Source: Catelliglobosispora koreensis DSM 44566 (lineage in GTDB: Bacteria > Actinomycetota > Actinomycetes > Mycobacteriales > Micromonosporaceae). From it: a stretch of 64,000 nucleotides of DNA. Position 1 is the first letter of the stretch. Every line of letters begins with the position of its first letter. This document shows, piece by piece, positions 41,178-50,393 of this stretch. The stretch is from positions 124,001 to 188,000 of the forward strand of contig NZ_KB903251.1 in NCBI RefSeq assembly GCF_000379685.1, in the 5' to 3' direction. A program made the position numbers and the translations under genes. The notes under the pieces were generated by a model that saw nothing but the letters and a program-made list of their open reading frames with translations, was not told the origin of the DNA and searched no databases.

Positions 41178-41876
41178 TCAGCGGCGGCCAGCCCGGCGCC
41201 AGGTGGCGACGGTGCGATGTGCCGCAAGCGATCCAGGCATCGTGATCGGCGGCGGGATCCACGCCTCGAACAGCTCGGCCAGCGGATCGGTGAGCGAGAT
41301 GCCGAGATCGAGGTGCGCTGATCCCGGCCAGGACTCGATGCCAGTAAAGGACTCCACGTCGCCGCCGCGAGTGCGCCCTCCCGTGCCAGCGAGCTGAATC
41401 GTGTCCGAAACAGACAGTTGAGCGGAAAGCACGGTGCGTGCCCGCGACATCCACGACTTGACCGTTCCGGCTGGCACCTGTGACAGCTCGGCGATTTCAC
41501 TCACCGAGAGGTCGCCCAGGTAATGCATCACGACCACTTGCCGTTGCCGGGCAGGCAGTTTCGCCAGCGCGGAAACGAGGTCGACCCGGTCTGGCGTGGG
41601 GCCAGAAGTTGACCCTTCCGCGTCTTCCGGAGTCCAAGCCGACAGCCGCCGCGAACGGCGCCACTGGCTTGTCGCCAAGTTCCACGCGACGCGGCGCACC
41701 CAGCCCGCCGGATCGTCGTATTGCGACAGTTTCGGCCACCGTGCCAGCGCCCGGCAGCAAGCCTCCTGCACGACATCTTGCGCGTCGGTCAGGTTGCCGC
41801 AATAGGCGTAGAGCTGCATGGTGAGCACGCGGAAGTTCTCGGCATAGAACGCCTCGAAATCTCTCGCCTGTGTCAT
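41178..41876 (-). CDS. SigE-family ECF sigma factor with C-terminal tail
   Basis: This 232-residue ECF sigma factor has a region 2 helix (GNLTDAQDVVQEACCRALARW) and region 4 (LPARQRQVVVMHYLGDLSVSEIAELSQVPAGTVKSWMSRAR, about residues 110-150). About 75 further residues follow, with no membrane helix. This resembles the SigE-like families of Streptomyces and their relatives. The ATG at 41876 has AGGG just upstream. No anti-sigma gene is adjacent. The following lipoprotein or the C-terminal tail may take part in control, but this is a guess. Confidence 0.88.
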   Translation of the reverse strand: MTQARDFEAFYAENFRVLTMQLYAYCGNLTDAQDVVQEACCRALARWPKLSQYDDPAGWVRRVAWNLATSQWRRSRRLSAWTPEDAEGSTSGPTPDRVDLVSALAKLPARQRQVVVMHYLGDLSVSEIAELSQVPAGTVKSWMSRARTVLSAQLSVSDTIQLAGTGGRTRGGDVESFTGIESWPGSAHLDLGISLTDPLAELFEAWIPPPITMPGSLAAHRTVATWRRAGRR

Positions 41877-41951
41877 AAAGCCCTCCGCCCGGTCGTGAAG
41901 CGCACAAGACACGCAGCCTCAGGGCCACCGGTTGCACACTTTTCAAGATTT

Positions 41952-43826
41952 TTATGTGTACGCCTTGAGCAGCCCAGTTAGTGCGTCGGCGCTGTCGTCG
42001 GTCAGCCTGTCACCGGTGATCGCTTCCCGCAGGACGATCTGCTTGCCGTCATAAAGCGTGAGCTCGACGTGAAACGGGCTCGGCCACTTCACGACCGCCT
42101 GGCTGACCTCGGCGAACGGGGTGAACGGATAGCTGACCATCAGCTCGCTTAGCGTCATGCGGCCAAGGACCTCACGCAGGCGTTTGTTGCCCTCGTTGGT
42201 GTCACGGCTGGTCTGCATGAGCACGAGACCGGTGTTGAGCACGATCAGATCGGCTTGCGGGCAGGACCAGACGGATCCAGTACCCACGTTGACGTTGCCG
42301 AAGCCAGCGACCAAGCGTGGGCTAAGGTCTGGCGCTTTGAGCTCGTCCAGCGCGGCCGGATCGAGCGTGATGCCCAGCCGCCGCAACCGTCGCGTTAGGA
42401 GAGCGTCGCCGTCGGGCTTGAGCGCCGCGCGCGCCATATCTGCCAAGGGCAGCGGTTGCCCGTCGGGGTCCACGAGCATCGCCGGGCCGCTCCAGGACGG
42501 ACGCCAGTCGGCCGATCCACTGCGCAAAATGGCCAGCGCCAACACCAACGGCAACTTCGCCGCGAGATCGCCCGCAGCTTCCCCCGCGGAATCCTTCGCA
42601 CCCTGCTTCCCGTCGCCTGACTCCGCAGCGGTGTGGCCTGACCCTTGCGCGGTGTCTCGCCGCGCTAGCTCCAAGATTTGTGCCAGCGTGACCGTGCGCG
42701 TTCCGAGGATCCGGCGTGCTTCGCGCAGGACGGCGTCGGCCTCGGCTTCCAGTCGTGCCGAAGATGCCGCGGCGACGAACTCGTCCCAGGGCAGGAACTG
42801 GCAATCGGCGCGTGGCAGCACGTGCGGGATCATCACAGCGGCCAATTCCTCAAGCCCGCCAACGAGTCGCGCCGGAGCTTCAGTGAGCACCGCTGGCTCG
42901 GGCAGTCGCTCGATCGCATGGATCCGTTCACGGACCGGCGGATGCGTGTCCCAGACACTCGCCGGACTGTCCAAAACAGACTGCCGCAACTGGCCTAGCT
43001 CGTCTTGCCGTTCGCTAAGGAAGAGGGCGAAGCCGTCGTAAAGATCGGCGGGCAGATAGCCATATTCGGCGCGCGGAGCGATTTGAGTGTTCACGAAATG
43101 GGTGAAGGCCGACGCCAGCGTGTGAATCTCGACCAGTGAGCTGACCGTCGCGGCCCGCCCAGAACTGCGCACCGCCTGCGCGTCAGCTTGCAGTTCCTGC
43201 ACGCGTGAGGCAGCCCGGTCAACGAAGAGATAAAGGCGGTAGTAGGCCCGGAATCCAGCCCCAAGCGGGTTCCTCGGGTGGATGCGCCCGACCGTGCCCG
43301 AGATGGCCGCACGGCCGCGGTACACGATCGCGCCGAGCCGGGTGTGCGCGTGCGAGTAGTGGCCCAATTCGTGCGAGATGATCGCCTGAAGCTGTGGCCC
43401 AGTAAGCACTCGCAGCAAGGGCAGCCCGAGGTAGAGATAACGCCTGCCGCGCCATAGCCCGAGTAAACGGCTGGCCTCCGAGACGGCGGCGTTGACCTCA
43501 GCGACGATCCGGATCTCGTCAGGCGGCCGGGTCTGGGCGCGGCGAGCCAGTTCGTCGACCATCGTCCACAGAGGAGCGGCCTGAGCCCGCGAGACGGTGA
43601 CTCCCGGCATGGGAAGGTGCCGTGCCCGGATCGCCGCCCACCAGGCGCTGAGCACCGAGCCAGCGGCGACGGCATATAGCGGCAAGGAAAGGATGAGGCC
43701 AAGTGGACCCGGAAGCCACTTGGACAAGAACCAGTTGATGGTCACGACGATGGCGAACTGTACGAACGCGACGAAATAGAAGCCGGTCAGCATGACCAAG
43801 CTGAGAAACGCGCGGGCCGTCGCCAT
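41952..43826 (-). CDS. M48-family membrane metalloprotease
   Basis: This 624-residue protein has two N-terminal membrane helices and the zinc motif ISHELGHYSHAHT (HExxH) about residue 155, followed by ELQADAQAV, which supplies the third ligand. The remaining 400 residues form a large cytosolic or exported domain with no clear match. M48 enzymes (HtpX-like) degrade damaged membrane proteins. The long C-terminal part is unlike HtpX and may bind a partner. The ATG at 43826 starts the first helix. It is divergent from the chitinase gene. Confidence 0.85.
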   Translation of the reverse strand: MATARAFLSLVMLTGFYFVAFVQFAIVVTINWFLSKWLPGPLGLILSLPLYAVAAGSVLSAWWAAIRARHLPMPGVTVSRAQAAPLWTMVDELARRAQTRPPDEIRIVAEVNAAVSEASRLLGLWRGRRYLYLGLPLLRVLTGPQLQAIISHELGHYSHAHTRLGAIVYRGRAAISGTVGRIHPRNPLGAGFRAYYRLYLFVDRAASRVQELQADAQAVRSSGRAATVSSLVEIHTLASAFTHFVNTQIAPRAEYGYLPADLYDGFALFLSERQDELGQLRQSVLDSPASVWDTHPPVRERIHAIERLPEPAVLTEAPARLVGGLEELAAVMIPHVLPRADCQFLPWDEFVAAASSARLEAEADAVLREARRILGTRTVTLAQILELARRDTAQGSGHTAAESGDGKQGAKDSAGEAAGDLAAKLPLVLALAILRSGSADWRPSWSGPAMLVDPDGQPLPLADMARAALKPDGDALLTRRLRRLGITLDPAALDELKAPDLSPRLVAGFGNVNVGTGSVWSCPQADLIVLNTGLVLMQTSRDTNEGNKRLREVLGRMTLSELMVSYPFTPFAEVSQAVVKWPSPFHVELTLYDGKQIVLREAITGDRLTDDSADALTGLLKAYT

Positions 43827-43882
43827 CACGCGCCACACGATAGCGGCTGTGGCGTTATTAAGGTTTTGCTAATCCTTTGGCA

Positions 43883-43912
43883 TAGACATTGACAATAAGC
43901 TTTCCTAATAAT
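43883..43912 (+). promoter_or_regulatory. Predicted chitinase promoter, possibly leaderless
   Basis: A -35-like TAGACA (43883-43888) and a -10-like AATAAT (43907-43912) are 18 bases apart in an AT-rich stretch. Transcription would begin at or next to the chitinase ATG at 43919, giving a leaderless message. This is based on similarity to consensus only. Confidence 0.35.
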
Positions 43913-43918
43913 TACGGC

Positions 43919-45328
43919 ATGCTGAACATACCGATTCCAGCAAGATCCCGGCGGATGGCAGCGGCCCTGGCCACCGCCACCGTCACGATGACGGTCCTAA
44001 CCGGACTGGTTCTGGTGCCCAGCGGCCAGGCCGCTAACGGTTCGGCAAACGCGGTCATCATGGTGGTCTGCAACGCCCCGGCCTGGGCCGAAGGCAGAAC
44101 CTACACAGCAGGCACCCAAGTGACCTACAACGGCCGGCTCTACCAGGCGCTCGTGACCCACACGGCGCATGTTGGCGCAGGCTGGAACCCCGCCGCGACG
44201 CCATCGCTGTGGCGGGACCTGGGCGCGTGCACCGGCACGCCGACCTCGTCGCCCACTACCTCTCCCACCACGTCACCCACTAGTTCACCCACTTCGTCGC
44301 CCACCGCCTCGCCAACGACGTCTCCGACGGCATCTCCGACCTCCTCGCCGACGCCCACTCCCACGGGCTCGCCGACGTGTGCGGTGAAGTCGCGTCCGTC
44401 AGGCAAGGTGCTGCACGGCTACTGGGAGAACTGGGACGGTTCGTCCAACGGCGTGCATCCGCCCTTTGGCTGGACGCCGATCACGGACTCGCGCATTCGC
44501 CAGCACGGTTACAACGTCATTAACGCGGCTTTCCCGGTCATCCTGTCTGACGGCACAGTCCTTTGGCAGGACGGCATGGACGCCACGGTAAAGGTCGCCA
44601 CTCCGGCCGAAATGTGTGCTGCCAAGGCGGCCGGCCTGACGATCTTGCTGTCGATCGGCGGTGCTACGGCCGGGATCGACCTGAGCTCAAGCGCTGTCGC
44701 GGACCGGTTCATCGCCACGGTCGTGCCGATTCTCAAGAAGTACAACTTCGACGGCATCGACATTGACATCGAAACCGGCCTCACCGGCAGTGGCAACATC
44801 AACCAGCTCTCCGCTTCTCAAGCCAACCTGATCAGGATCATTGATGGGGTACTAGCGCAGATGCCCTCCAACTTCGGTCTCACGATGGCTCCGGAAACCG
44901 CTTATGTCACCGGCGGCAGTGTCGTCTATGGATCGATCTGGGGCGCGTATCTCCCGATCATCAAGAAGTACGCCGATAACGGGCGTCTGTGGTGGCTGAA
45001 CATGCAGTACTACAACGGCAGCATGTACGGCTGCGCGGGTGACTCTTATTCGGCCGGCACCGTGCAGGGTTTCGTGGCCCAGACCAATTGTCTCAACACG
45101 GGTCTGGTCATCCAGGGCGTCACCATTCGCGTGCCGTTCGACAAGCAGGTCCCGGGGCTTCCGGCCCAGCCGGGCGCCGGTGGCGGCTACATGTCACCGT
45201 CACTGGTCGCGCAGGCATGGAACACGTACAACGGTCAGCTCAAGGGACTTATGACCTGGTCGATCAACTGGGACGGGTCGAAGAACTGGACGTTTGGTGA
45301 CAACGTGAAGGCGCTGCAAGGAAGGTAA
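43919..45328 (+). CDS. Secreted GH18 chitinase with N-terminal CBM5/12 module
   Basis: This 469-residue exported enzyme has a signal peptide (to about 38), a CBM5/12 chitin-binding module (about 50-104, WAEGRTYTAGTQVTYNG), a long Ser/Pro/Thr linker and a GH18 barrel. The catalytic motif DGIDIDIE (DxxDxDxE) is complete and LSIGGAT is the usual strand-3 motif. It cuts chitin by retention through the substrate acetamido group. There is no DasR-type site upstream that I can see. A 17-bp hairpin follows the stop and reaches into the next gene. Confidence 0.92.
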   Translation: MLNIPIPARSRRMAAALATATVTMTVLTGLVLVPSGQAANGSANAVIMVVCNAPAWAEGRTYTAGTQVTYNGRLYQALVTHTAHVGAGWNPAATPSLWRDLGACTGTPTSSPTTSPTTSPTSSPTSSPTASPTTSPTASPTSSPTPTPTGSPTCAVKSRPSGKVLHGYWENWDGSSNGVHPPFGWTPITDSRIRQHGYNVINAAFPVILSDGTVLWQDGMDATVKVATPAEMCAAKAAGLTILLSIGGATAGIDLSSSAVADRFIATVVPILKKYNFDGIDIDIETGLTGSGNINQLSASQANLIRIIDGVLAQMPSNFGLTMAPETAYVTGGSVVYGSIWGAYLPIIKKYADNGRLWWLNMQYYNGSMYGCAGDSYSAGTVQGFVAQTNCLNTGLVIQGVTIRVPFDKQVPGLPAQPGAGGGYMSPSLVAQAWNTYNGQLKGLMTWSINWDGSKNWTFGDNVKALQGR

Positions 45329-45334
45329 GTCACG

Positions 45335-45371
45335 GCTCACGCCACCATGATGCGATCATGGTGGCGTGAGC
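45335..45371 (+). terminator. Perfect 17-bp hairpin after the chitinase, covering the next start codon
   Basis: Two 17-base arms (45335-45351 and 45355-45371) are perfect complements around a three-base loop (GCG). The stem begins 6 bases past the chitinase stop. The right arm contains the GTG start codon (45366-45368) of the acetyltransferase gene. Confidence 0.75.
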
Positions 45372-45899
45372 GTTTCCACCCGTCTTGTCAGCCTTGACGA
45401 TGCCCCTGTTCTCGCGGAGTTGCACCGCACGCACCGCGCCTTCCTCGCCCCGTGGGAGCCGACCCGGCCAGAGGAGTACTTCACCGTTCAAGGGCAGCGA
45501 GCGGTCATTGAAGGGGTGCTTGAGCAACATGTTCAGGGACATACGCTGCCCCATCTCATCCTCAACGACGAGCGGGTCGTCGGCCGGATCACGCTAAGCG
45601 AGATCGTGCGCGGCGCGTTCTTGTCCTGCCGCCTGGGCTATTGGGTCGCCCCGACCGACAACGGCCGCGGAGTCGCGACGGCCGCCGTGGGGCTCATGGC
45701 GCGCGTCGCCTTCCGTGATCTGGGCCTGCACCGGATCGAAGCCAACACCCTCTTGCACAACGAGGCATCGCAGAAAGTGCTGCTGCGCAACGGGTTCACT
45801 CGCTTCGGGATGTCACCGGGTTACCTGAAAATCGCGGGACAGTGGCAAGACCACGCGATGCATCAGCTGCTGTCCACCGATCTGCCCGGCTCGCAGTAG
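45366..45899 (+). CDS. RimJ/RimL-type GNAT acetyltransferase
   Basis: This 177-residue protein has RimJ/RimL blocks: THRAFLAPWEPTRP, RLGYWVAPTDNGRGVATAAVGLM (acetyl-CoA loop) and NTLLHNEASQKVLLRNGF. It likely acetylates an N-terminal amine of a protein or a small amine. The start must be GTG at 45366, since the frame has a stop 16 bases upstream and the family pattern begins a few residues later. That start sits in the arm of the chitinase terminator, so expression may be weak or conditional. Confidence 0.85.
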   Translation: MSVSTRLVSLDDAPVLAELHRTHRAFLAPWEPTRPEEYFTVQGQRAVIEGVLEQHVQGHTLPHLILNDERVVGRITLSEIVRGAFLSCRLGYWVAPTDNGRGVATAAVGLMARVAFRDLGLHRIEANTLLHNEASQKVLLRNGFTRFGMSPGYLKIAGQWQDHAMHQLLSTDLPGSQ

Positions 45900-45962
45900 C
45901 AGAAAGTTGCCGCTGTCGGCTTGCCGCCAGCGGCCAGCGGGCACTGCTCTTATGGTGGGGCG

Positions 45963-48900
45963 GTGCCTTCGCGAAGTGAGTTCGGCATCCTTGGATGTGT
46001 CGAAGTCGCTGGGCCGCAAGGCCCCGCAGACCCGCTCGGTGCCCGGCACCGGGCTCTGATCGCCGCCTTCGCCTTGCGGCCAGGGCAGACCGTGCCCCGC
46101 CGGCGTCTCGTCGAGGCGCTGTGGGGCGAGGACCCGCCACGGACTGCCGTGAAATCATTACACAGCCACGTCGCCAGGCTTCGCATTGTGCTGGAGAAGT
46201 GTGGCGCTGGCGGTGTCCTGCAAACGCGTGGGCAGGACTATGCCCTGTGCGTTGACCCGGTTTCGGTTGACGCCGGCCGCTTCGAGCAGCAGCTGCAGTC
46301 TATCCGAAAAGGACTGTCCAAAGGCGAGGTGGAAGAAGCGCTTGACGCCCTGGCGCACGCGCTGGGGCTGTGGCGTGGAGAGGCGCTCGCCGACGCCGAG
46401 CCGACCGGGTGGATGGCGGCTGAGGCGGCACGGCTGGACGGGCTGCGGTCGGCGGCATTGGCCGACCGGTGTGAGGCGATGCTTAGCCTCGGGCATTACG
46501 GTCCCGCCCTGAGCGAGGTCGAGCGGTTGCTGGCGACCGACCCGTTGCGGGAACGCCTCACCGGGCTGCACATGATCGCGCTGTGGGGCTGTGGCCGGCC
46601 CGCTGAGGCGCTGGACGCCTATCAGCGGCTGCGCCAGGACTTGGCCGAGGAACTCGGCGTTGATCCCTCACAGGAGCTTCAGGGCTTGCACACGTCCATG
46701 TTGCGCGGTGTCGCGGCCGGCGAGCTGCGGGCACCGGGAAGTGTCGTGGGTGCACGCCGGCCGCCGGTGCAAGTGGCTCCCGCGCTGCGCCCGGCGCAAC
46801 TGCCCGCGCCGGTGGGCTACTTCACGGGACGGGCACGGGAGCTGGGTGCCCTGGAAGAAGTCCTGACTAGCGATTCCCCTGTGGTCGCGCTGATTTGCGG
46901 GCCGGGCGGGTTTGGCAAGACCGCGCTGGCGGTGCAGTGGGCGCATCGCGTCGCGGCAAGGTTCCCTGACGGACAGTTGTTCGTGGACGCTCGCGGGCAC
47001 GATAAGGCCAGCGCCATGACGGCTGTGCAGTTAACCGGCGTGCTGCTGCGCTGCCTGGGAGTCGCCGAAGACCGCCTGCCGCCGGACTTGAGTGAACGCG
47101 TAGGTCTCTACCGCAGTTTGCTCGCGGGTAAGCGAATGCTGATCGTCATCGACAACGCCTGCAACACCGAGCAGATCGCCCCACTGATTCCCGGATCGGC
47201 GGCCAGCCAGCTCGTGGTCACGAGCCGGGCTAGTCTTGCCGCGCTCGTCACGCACGCGGAAGTGCGGTACGTCGCGCTGGAAGCCATGTCAGCGGCAGAG
47301 GCCGGAAACCTGCTGGCCAAGGTGATCGGCCCGGAGCGCATCGCTCATGAAGTGCTTGCGTCGCAACACCTCGCCGAGCTGTGCTCACGGATGCCCTTGG
47401 CCCTGCGGATCGCCGCGGCCAAACTCGCGGCTCAGCCGGCCCGCGCGATCAGTGCCTTCGTCGCTGAGCTGTCGGCCGGGGACCGGCTCGCGCAGCTGGG
47501 GATCGAAAACGGAACCCGTTCGGTAGAAGCCGTATTCGCGAGTGCCTACAGCGCGTTGTCGCCGACGGGACAGCGCCTGTTTCGCCGGCTGGGGTTGCAC
47601 CCTGGCCCCCACCTAAGCCTCGGCCTGGCGGCCGCTTTAACGGCGACCCCATCGGCTATGGAAGAACTGGTGGCCGCCCATCTGATCGCCGAAGTCCAGC
47701 CCGGGCAGTTTCGCTTTCACGACCTCATCCGGATCTTCGCCTACGAGTGTGCGCTGCGAGACGAGGCACCGGCCGCCCGTGACGAGGCCATTCAGCGCGG
47801 CTTGGAGTGGTATCTCACCGCCGCACAGGCGGGCAGTCAGCTGCTGGACAACAGTCACGACTTGATCGTGCCGACATTGCGTTTCGCGCCCGCACCGCGT
47901 CCTTTCGCACCAGCCCGGGAAGCGGCTCTGTCCTTTCTGGACACTGAGCGTGACAATCTTCAGGCCGTGGCGTCGTTCGCTTCCGCTAACGGCCACTTCC
48001 GCATGGTCTGTGAGCTGACCTATCTGCTGGCGAGCTACTTCGACGCACGCGGAAGCTGGCTCGACCGCATCGAGATGTGCCAGCTCGCGGTCGCCGCGGC
48101 GCAAGAACTCGCGGATGTCAGGGTCGAAGCGGAGATGCACCGTGCGCTCGGGGCCGCTTATCGCTTCACCTATCAGCTGCGGCCGGCCTTAGACAGCCAC
48201 CTGCGGGCTTTGGAGTTGATGCGAGACACCGGTGACGACAAGGGCTTGGCCTACGTATACAACAACATTGGCGGGGCACGGGTCGAGTTGCGCCAGTTCG
48301 ACGAAGCGGTCGCGGCGTACCAGTTGTCATCTCGGCTGCATCTGAAAGCCGGCAACCAGCACGGGGCCGCGGTGGCGCGGCGCAACCTCGGCTACACCTA
48401 TATCCGGATGGAGCGGGCCGACCTGGCTTTGAGCTGCCTGGCCGAGGTGCTCGACACGAGTCGTGCCATCGGCCATCAGCGGGTGGAAGCCGGCACCCTC
48501 GACAGTCTGGGCGAGGCCTACCTGCAGCTGGAGCAGTTTGGCAACGCCCTGGAGTGCTTTCAGCAGGCCCTCTCGGTCAGCCGTGCGATCGGCAACCGCC
48601 GGTACGAGATGGACGCCCTGGCCAACATCGGCCTAGCTCACCTGGGCAGTGGTGCCATCAGCTGTGCGCTCGAATCGTTCGCCGCTGCGCTGGCGTTAAG
48701 CCGCGAGCTGGGTCACAGACACGCGGAGGCCCGCATCCTGCACGACATCGCCGAAGCTCACGTGCGTCACCACGAGCCTGGCATAGCGCGGAGGTTTCTT
48801 TCCGCCAGCGCGGTCCTGCGTCAGTCCATTCCGGACAGTTATGAGCAGGCGCGGTGGCACCGGACCTTCGGTGAAGTTTGCCTGCTGGAAGGCTCTGTTA

Positions 48901-49052
48901 GCCATGCGCGCGAACATTGGGAAAAGGCGGCCGGCCTGTTTCGCGCGGCCGGAGCCGGGAAACAGGCCGATCAGCTTGTGTCGCAACGGGTTCAGCTTGC
49001 GGGAATGACCGCTTTGGTGACCGCTTTGGTGATAACACCAGCGGATGGCTGA
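45963..49052 (+). CDS. AfsR/SARP-type regulator (winged helix, BTAD, NB-ARC, TPR)
   Basis: This 1029-residue regulator has an N-terminal OmpR-like winged helix (about 5-95, with the RRRLVEALWGEDPP block), a BTAD (about 100-250), an NB-ARC ATPase with P-loop GPGGFGKTA (about 313-321) and Walker B LIVIDNA, and a TPR array (about 690-1000). This is the layout of AfsR, a global activator of secondary metabolism and development. ATP and partner binding should control DNA binding. The start is taken as GTG at 45963 after GGTGGGG. The 3' end overlaps the convergent Calx-beta gene by 61 bases. It probably acts on the 11-nt arrays nearby. Confidence 0.9.
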   Translation: MPSRSEFGILGCVEVAGPQGPADPLGARHRALIAAFALRPGQTVPRRRLVEALWGEDPPRTAVKSLHSHVARLRIVLEKCGAGGVLQTRGQDYALCVDPVSVDAGRFEQQLQSIRKGLSKGEVEEALDALAHALGLWRGEALADAEPTGWMAAEAARLDGLRSAALADRCEAMLSLGHYGPALSEVERLLATDPLRERLTGLHMIALWGCGRPAEALDAYQRLRQDLAEELGVDPSQELQGLHTSMLRGVAAGELRAPGSVVGARRPPVQVAPALRPAQLPAPVGYFTGRARELGALEEVLTSDSPVVALICGPGGFGKTALAVQWAHRVAARFPDGQLFVDARGHDKASAMTAVQLTGVLLRCLGVAEDRLPPDLSERVGLYRSLLAGKRMLIVIDNACNTEQIAPLIPGSAASQLVVTSRASLAALVTHAEVRYVALEAMSAAEAGNLLAKVIGPERIAHEVLASQHLAELCSRMPLALRIAAAKLAAQPARAISAFVAELSAGDRLAQLGIENGTRSVEAVFASAYSALSPTGQRLFRRLGLHPGPHLSLGLAAALTATPSAMEELVAAHLIAEVQPGQFRFHDLIRIFAYECALRDEAPAARDEAIQRGLEWYLTAAQAGSQLLDNSHDLIVPTLRFAPAPRPFAPAREAALSFLDTERDNLQAVASFASANGHFRMVCELTYLLASYFDARGSWLDRIEMCQLAVAAAQELADVRVEAEMHRALGAAYRFTYQLRPALDSHLRALELMRDTGDDKGLAYVYNNIGGARVELRQFDEAVAAYQLSSRLHLKAGNQHGAAVARRNLGYTYIRMERADLALSCLAEVLDTSRAIGHQRVEAGTLDSLGEAYLQLEQFGNALECFQQALSVSRAIGNRRYEMDALANIGLAHLGSGAISCALESFAAALALSRELGHRHAEARILHDIAEAHVRHHEPGIARRFLSASAVLRQSIPDSYEQARWHRTFGEVCLLEGSVSHAREHWEKAAGLFRAAGAGKQADQLVSQRVQLAGMTALVTALVITPADG

Positions 49053-49792
49053 GAGATCCTGATGCCGAAGTAGCGTGAGACCCCGAAGTCGCGGTCCGTG
49101 CGCAGCAGCACCTTCACCTTCGCGACGGTCGTCCCTGCGGGGAAGGTCACCTGACCGGCGATGACCGGATGGTATTCGGCGACGCTCGTGCCTGTCCCGT
49201 CGAACGTCTCAAAGGTGAGCGTCACACCCTTGACCGAGGGCGGCGACATAATGACCACAGCCTCGCAGACCTGGCCCAGCTGCCCGAGGCAATCGGGCTC
49301 GCTGTCGATGGTGTAGTTGCCACCGTCATCATTGCGAATCCACCCTGTGGCGGACGTGTCCCTGGCACTTAGGCCAGAGAGGTTAAATAGCTCAAGGACA
49401 AGCGCTTCGTCGCTTTCGATGTCCACGTCGCTTCTGATCTCGACGTAAACGGTCTTGAGAGCCGCCTCATTGATCTGCCAGGACAGGGTTGACGTGGTGG
49501 TCACATAGTCATCGGTCGTGGCCGACGCTGGGCCTGGTGTCCCCGGGACGGTGCGGTAGGACAGCGATCCTGCCGCACAGCCATTGGCTGTGATCTGGAA
49601 CGCCAATCGCAAGCCGAACGTGTCGCCTTCGGCCCGCGAAGCCTCCGTGACAGTGACCTCTCGTGCGCGACAGGCGTCTTCAACGGCAGCCGAGGGGGCG
49701 CCCGAAGCGAATACGGCGAGGGGAACCAGTATCGCCGGGAGAAGGATCCGGCCGATGACCCAGCGCTTCCTCTGTTTTGCCCGCGTAGTCAT
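48992..49792 (-). CDS. Secreted Calx-beta domain protein
   Basis: This 266-residue exported protein has a basic start (MTTRAKQRKRW), a signal peptide ending about APSAA, and two Calx-beta-like units. The first has LSWQINEAALKTVYVEIRSDVDIESDEALVLELFN (about 93-127), with the acidic SDEALVLEL motif. The second has VTFPAGTTVAKVKVLLRTDRDFG. These are calcium-binding or adhesive beta folds. No enzyme domain is seen. It overlaps the end of the AfsR-type gene and starts 130 bases from the divergent secreted protein, with a repeat array between. Confidence 0.8.
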   Translation of the reverse strand: MTTRAKQRKRWVIGRILLPAILVPLAVFASGAPSAAVEDACRAREVTVTEASRAEGDTFGLRLAFQITANGCAAGSLSYRTVPGTPGPASATTDDYVTTTSTLSWQINEAALKTVYVEIRSDVDIESDEALVLELFNLSGLSARDTSATGWIRNDDGGNYTIDSEPDCLGQLGQVCEAVVIMSPPSVKGVTLTFETFDGTGTSVAEYHPVIAGQVTFPAGTTVAKVKVLLRTDRDFGVSRYFGIRISQPSAGVITKAVTKAVIPAS

Positions 49793-49814
49793 GCCTACCT
49801 GTGTAGAGCACGCC

Positions 49815-49874
49815 GGTTGCAGCTCGGTTGTGGACAGTGCCGCAACCGCGTGGCAACCGTGGCACAACCCTAGC
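49815..49874. promoter_or_regulatory. Two opposed arrays of 11-nt repeats, candidate SARP/AfsR operator
   Basis: On one side GGTTGC (49815) and GGTTGT (49826) are 11 nt apart. On the other, GCAACCG (49842), GCAACCG (49853) and ACAACCC (49864) are each 11 nt apart and have the opposite orientation. They lie in the divergent spacer between the Calx-beta and secreted protein genes, next to the AfsR-type gene. Exact 11-nt phasing is the form of SARP and PhoP sites. The bound protein is inferred. Confidence 0.55.
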
Positions 49875-49922
49875 CCTCTTTGCTGGCCTTGCCACTAGGG
49901 CACTCACCAGAGGGAGTAAGAA

Positions 49923-50381
49923 ATGATCACAATGCGAAAGGGACTGCGGGCAGCGGTCGCGACGCTCGGGTTGCTGGGCTCGCTGATCGCCGTGCAGGCG
50001 ATTCCGTCGGCGGCACAGGCCCGCTGTAACGGCGCAACGTCGGAGACGCTCTATCTGACCGTCAACGGCACCACCTATGCCGAAGCGATTCCGGTGGCAG
50101 GCACCTGTAACGCCAACGGGTTGTTCCGGGTCAACTTCCACGCGACCCAGCCCGGCTTCCGGGCGACCTACCGGTGGCAGAACAACGGGATCTGGAGCGC
50201 CGCCAGCGGGCCCTACAGCATGGCGTGGTCCTACGTTGAGTTCTACGACGCCAACTCGAACTCGCTAGAGAACATGTGCGTCAACAACAGCATCGGCACC
50301 TACATCTGCGGCATCGACGGCTGGGCCACGATTACGGCCGCGCCTACGAACACCTACAGCTGGCTCAATAGCGGCTTCTAG
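49923..50381 (+). CDS. Small secreted protein of unknown function
   Basis: This 152-residue protein has a signal peptide (1 to about 33, ending AAQA) and a compact domain with four cysteines (ARCNG, GTCNA, NMCVN, YICGI) that could form two disulphides. It is rich in aromatic and Asn residues (TYRWQNNGIWSA). I do not recognise the family. The start at 49923 has GAGGGAG upstream. The 11-nt repeat array lies between it and the divergent Calx-beta gene. A strong terminator follows. Confidence 0.75.
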   Translation: MITMRKGLRAAVATLGLLGSLIAVQAIPSAAQARCNGATSETLYLTVNGTTYAEAIPVAGTCNANGLFRVNFHATQPGFRATYRWQNNGIWSAASGPYSMAWSYVEFYDANSNSLENMCVNNSIGTYICGIDGWATITAAPTNTYSWLNSGF

Positions 50382-50393
50382 TCCCCGTCACAA

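Noticed and set aside
43864-43881. TTTTGC and CTTTGG 11 nt apart before the chitinase, like the other 11-nt arrays
   Set aside because: There are only two units, with weak identity and no BTAD gene nearby.
44240-44380. Repetitive Ser/Pro/Thr codons in the chitinase, at first sight a DNA repeat or CRISPR-like pattern
   Set aside because: It is a normal secreted-enzyme linker with irregular short units and no spacers.
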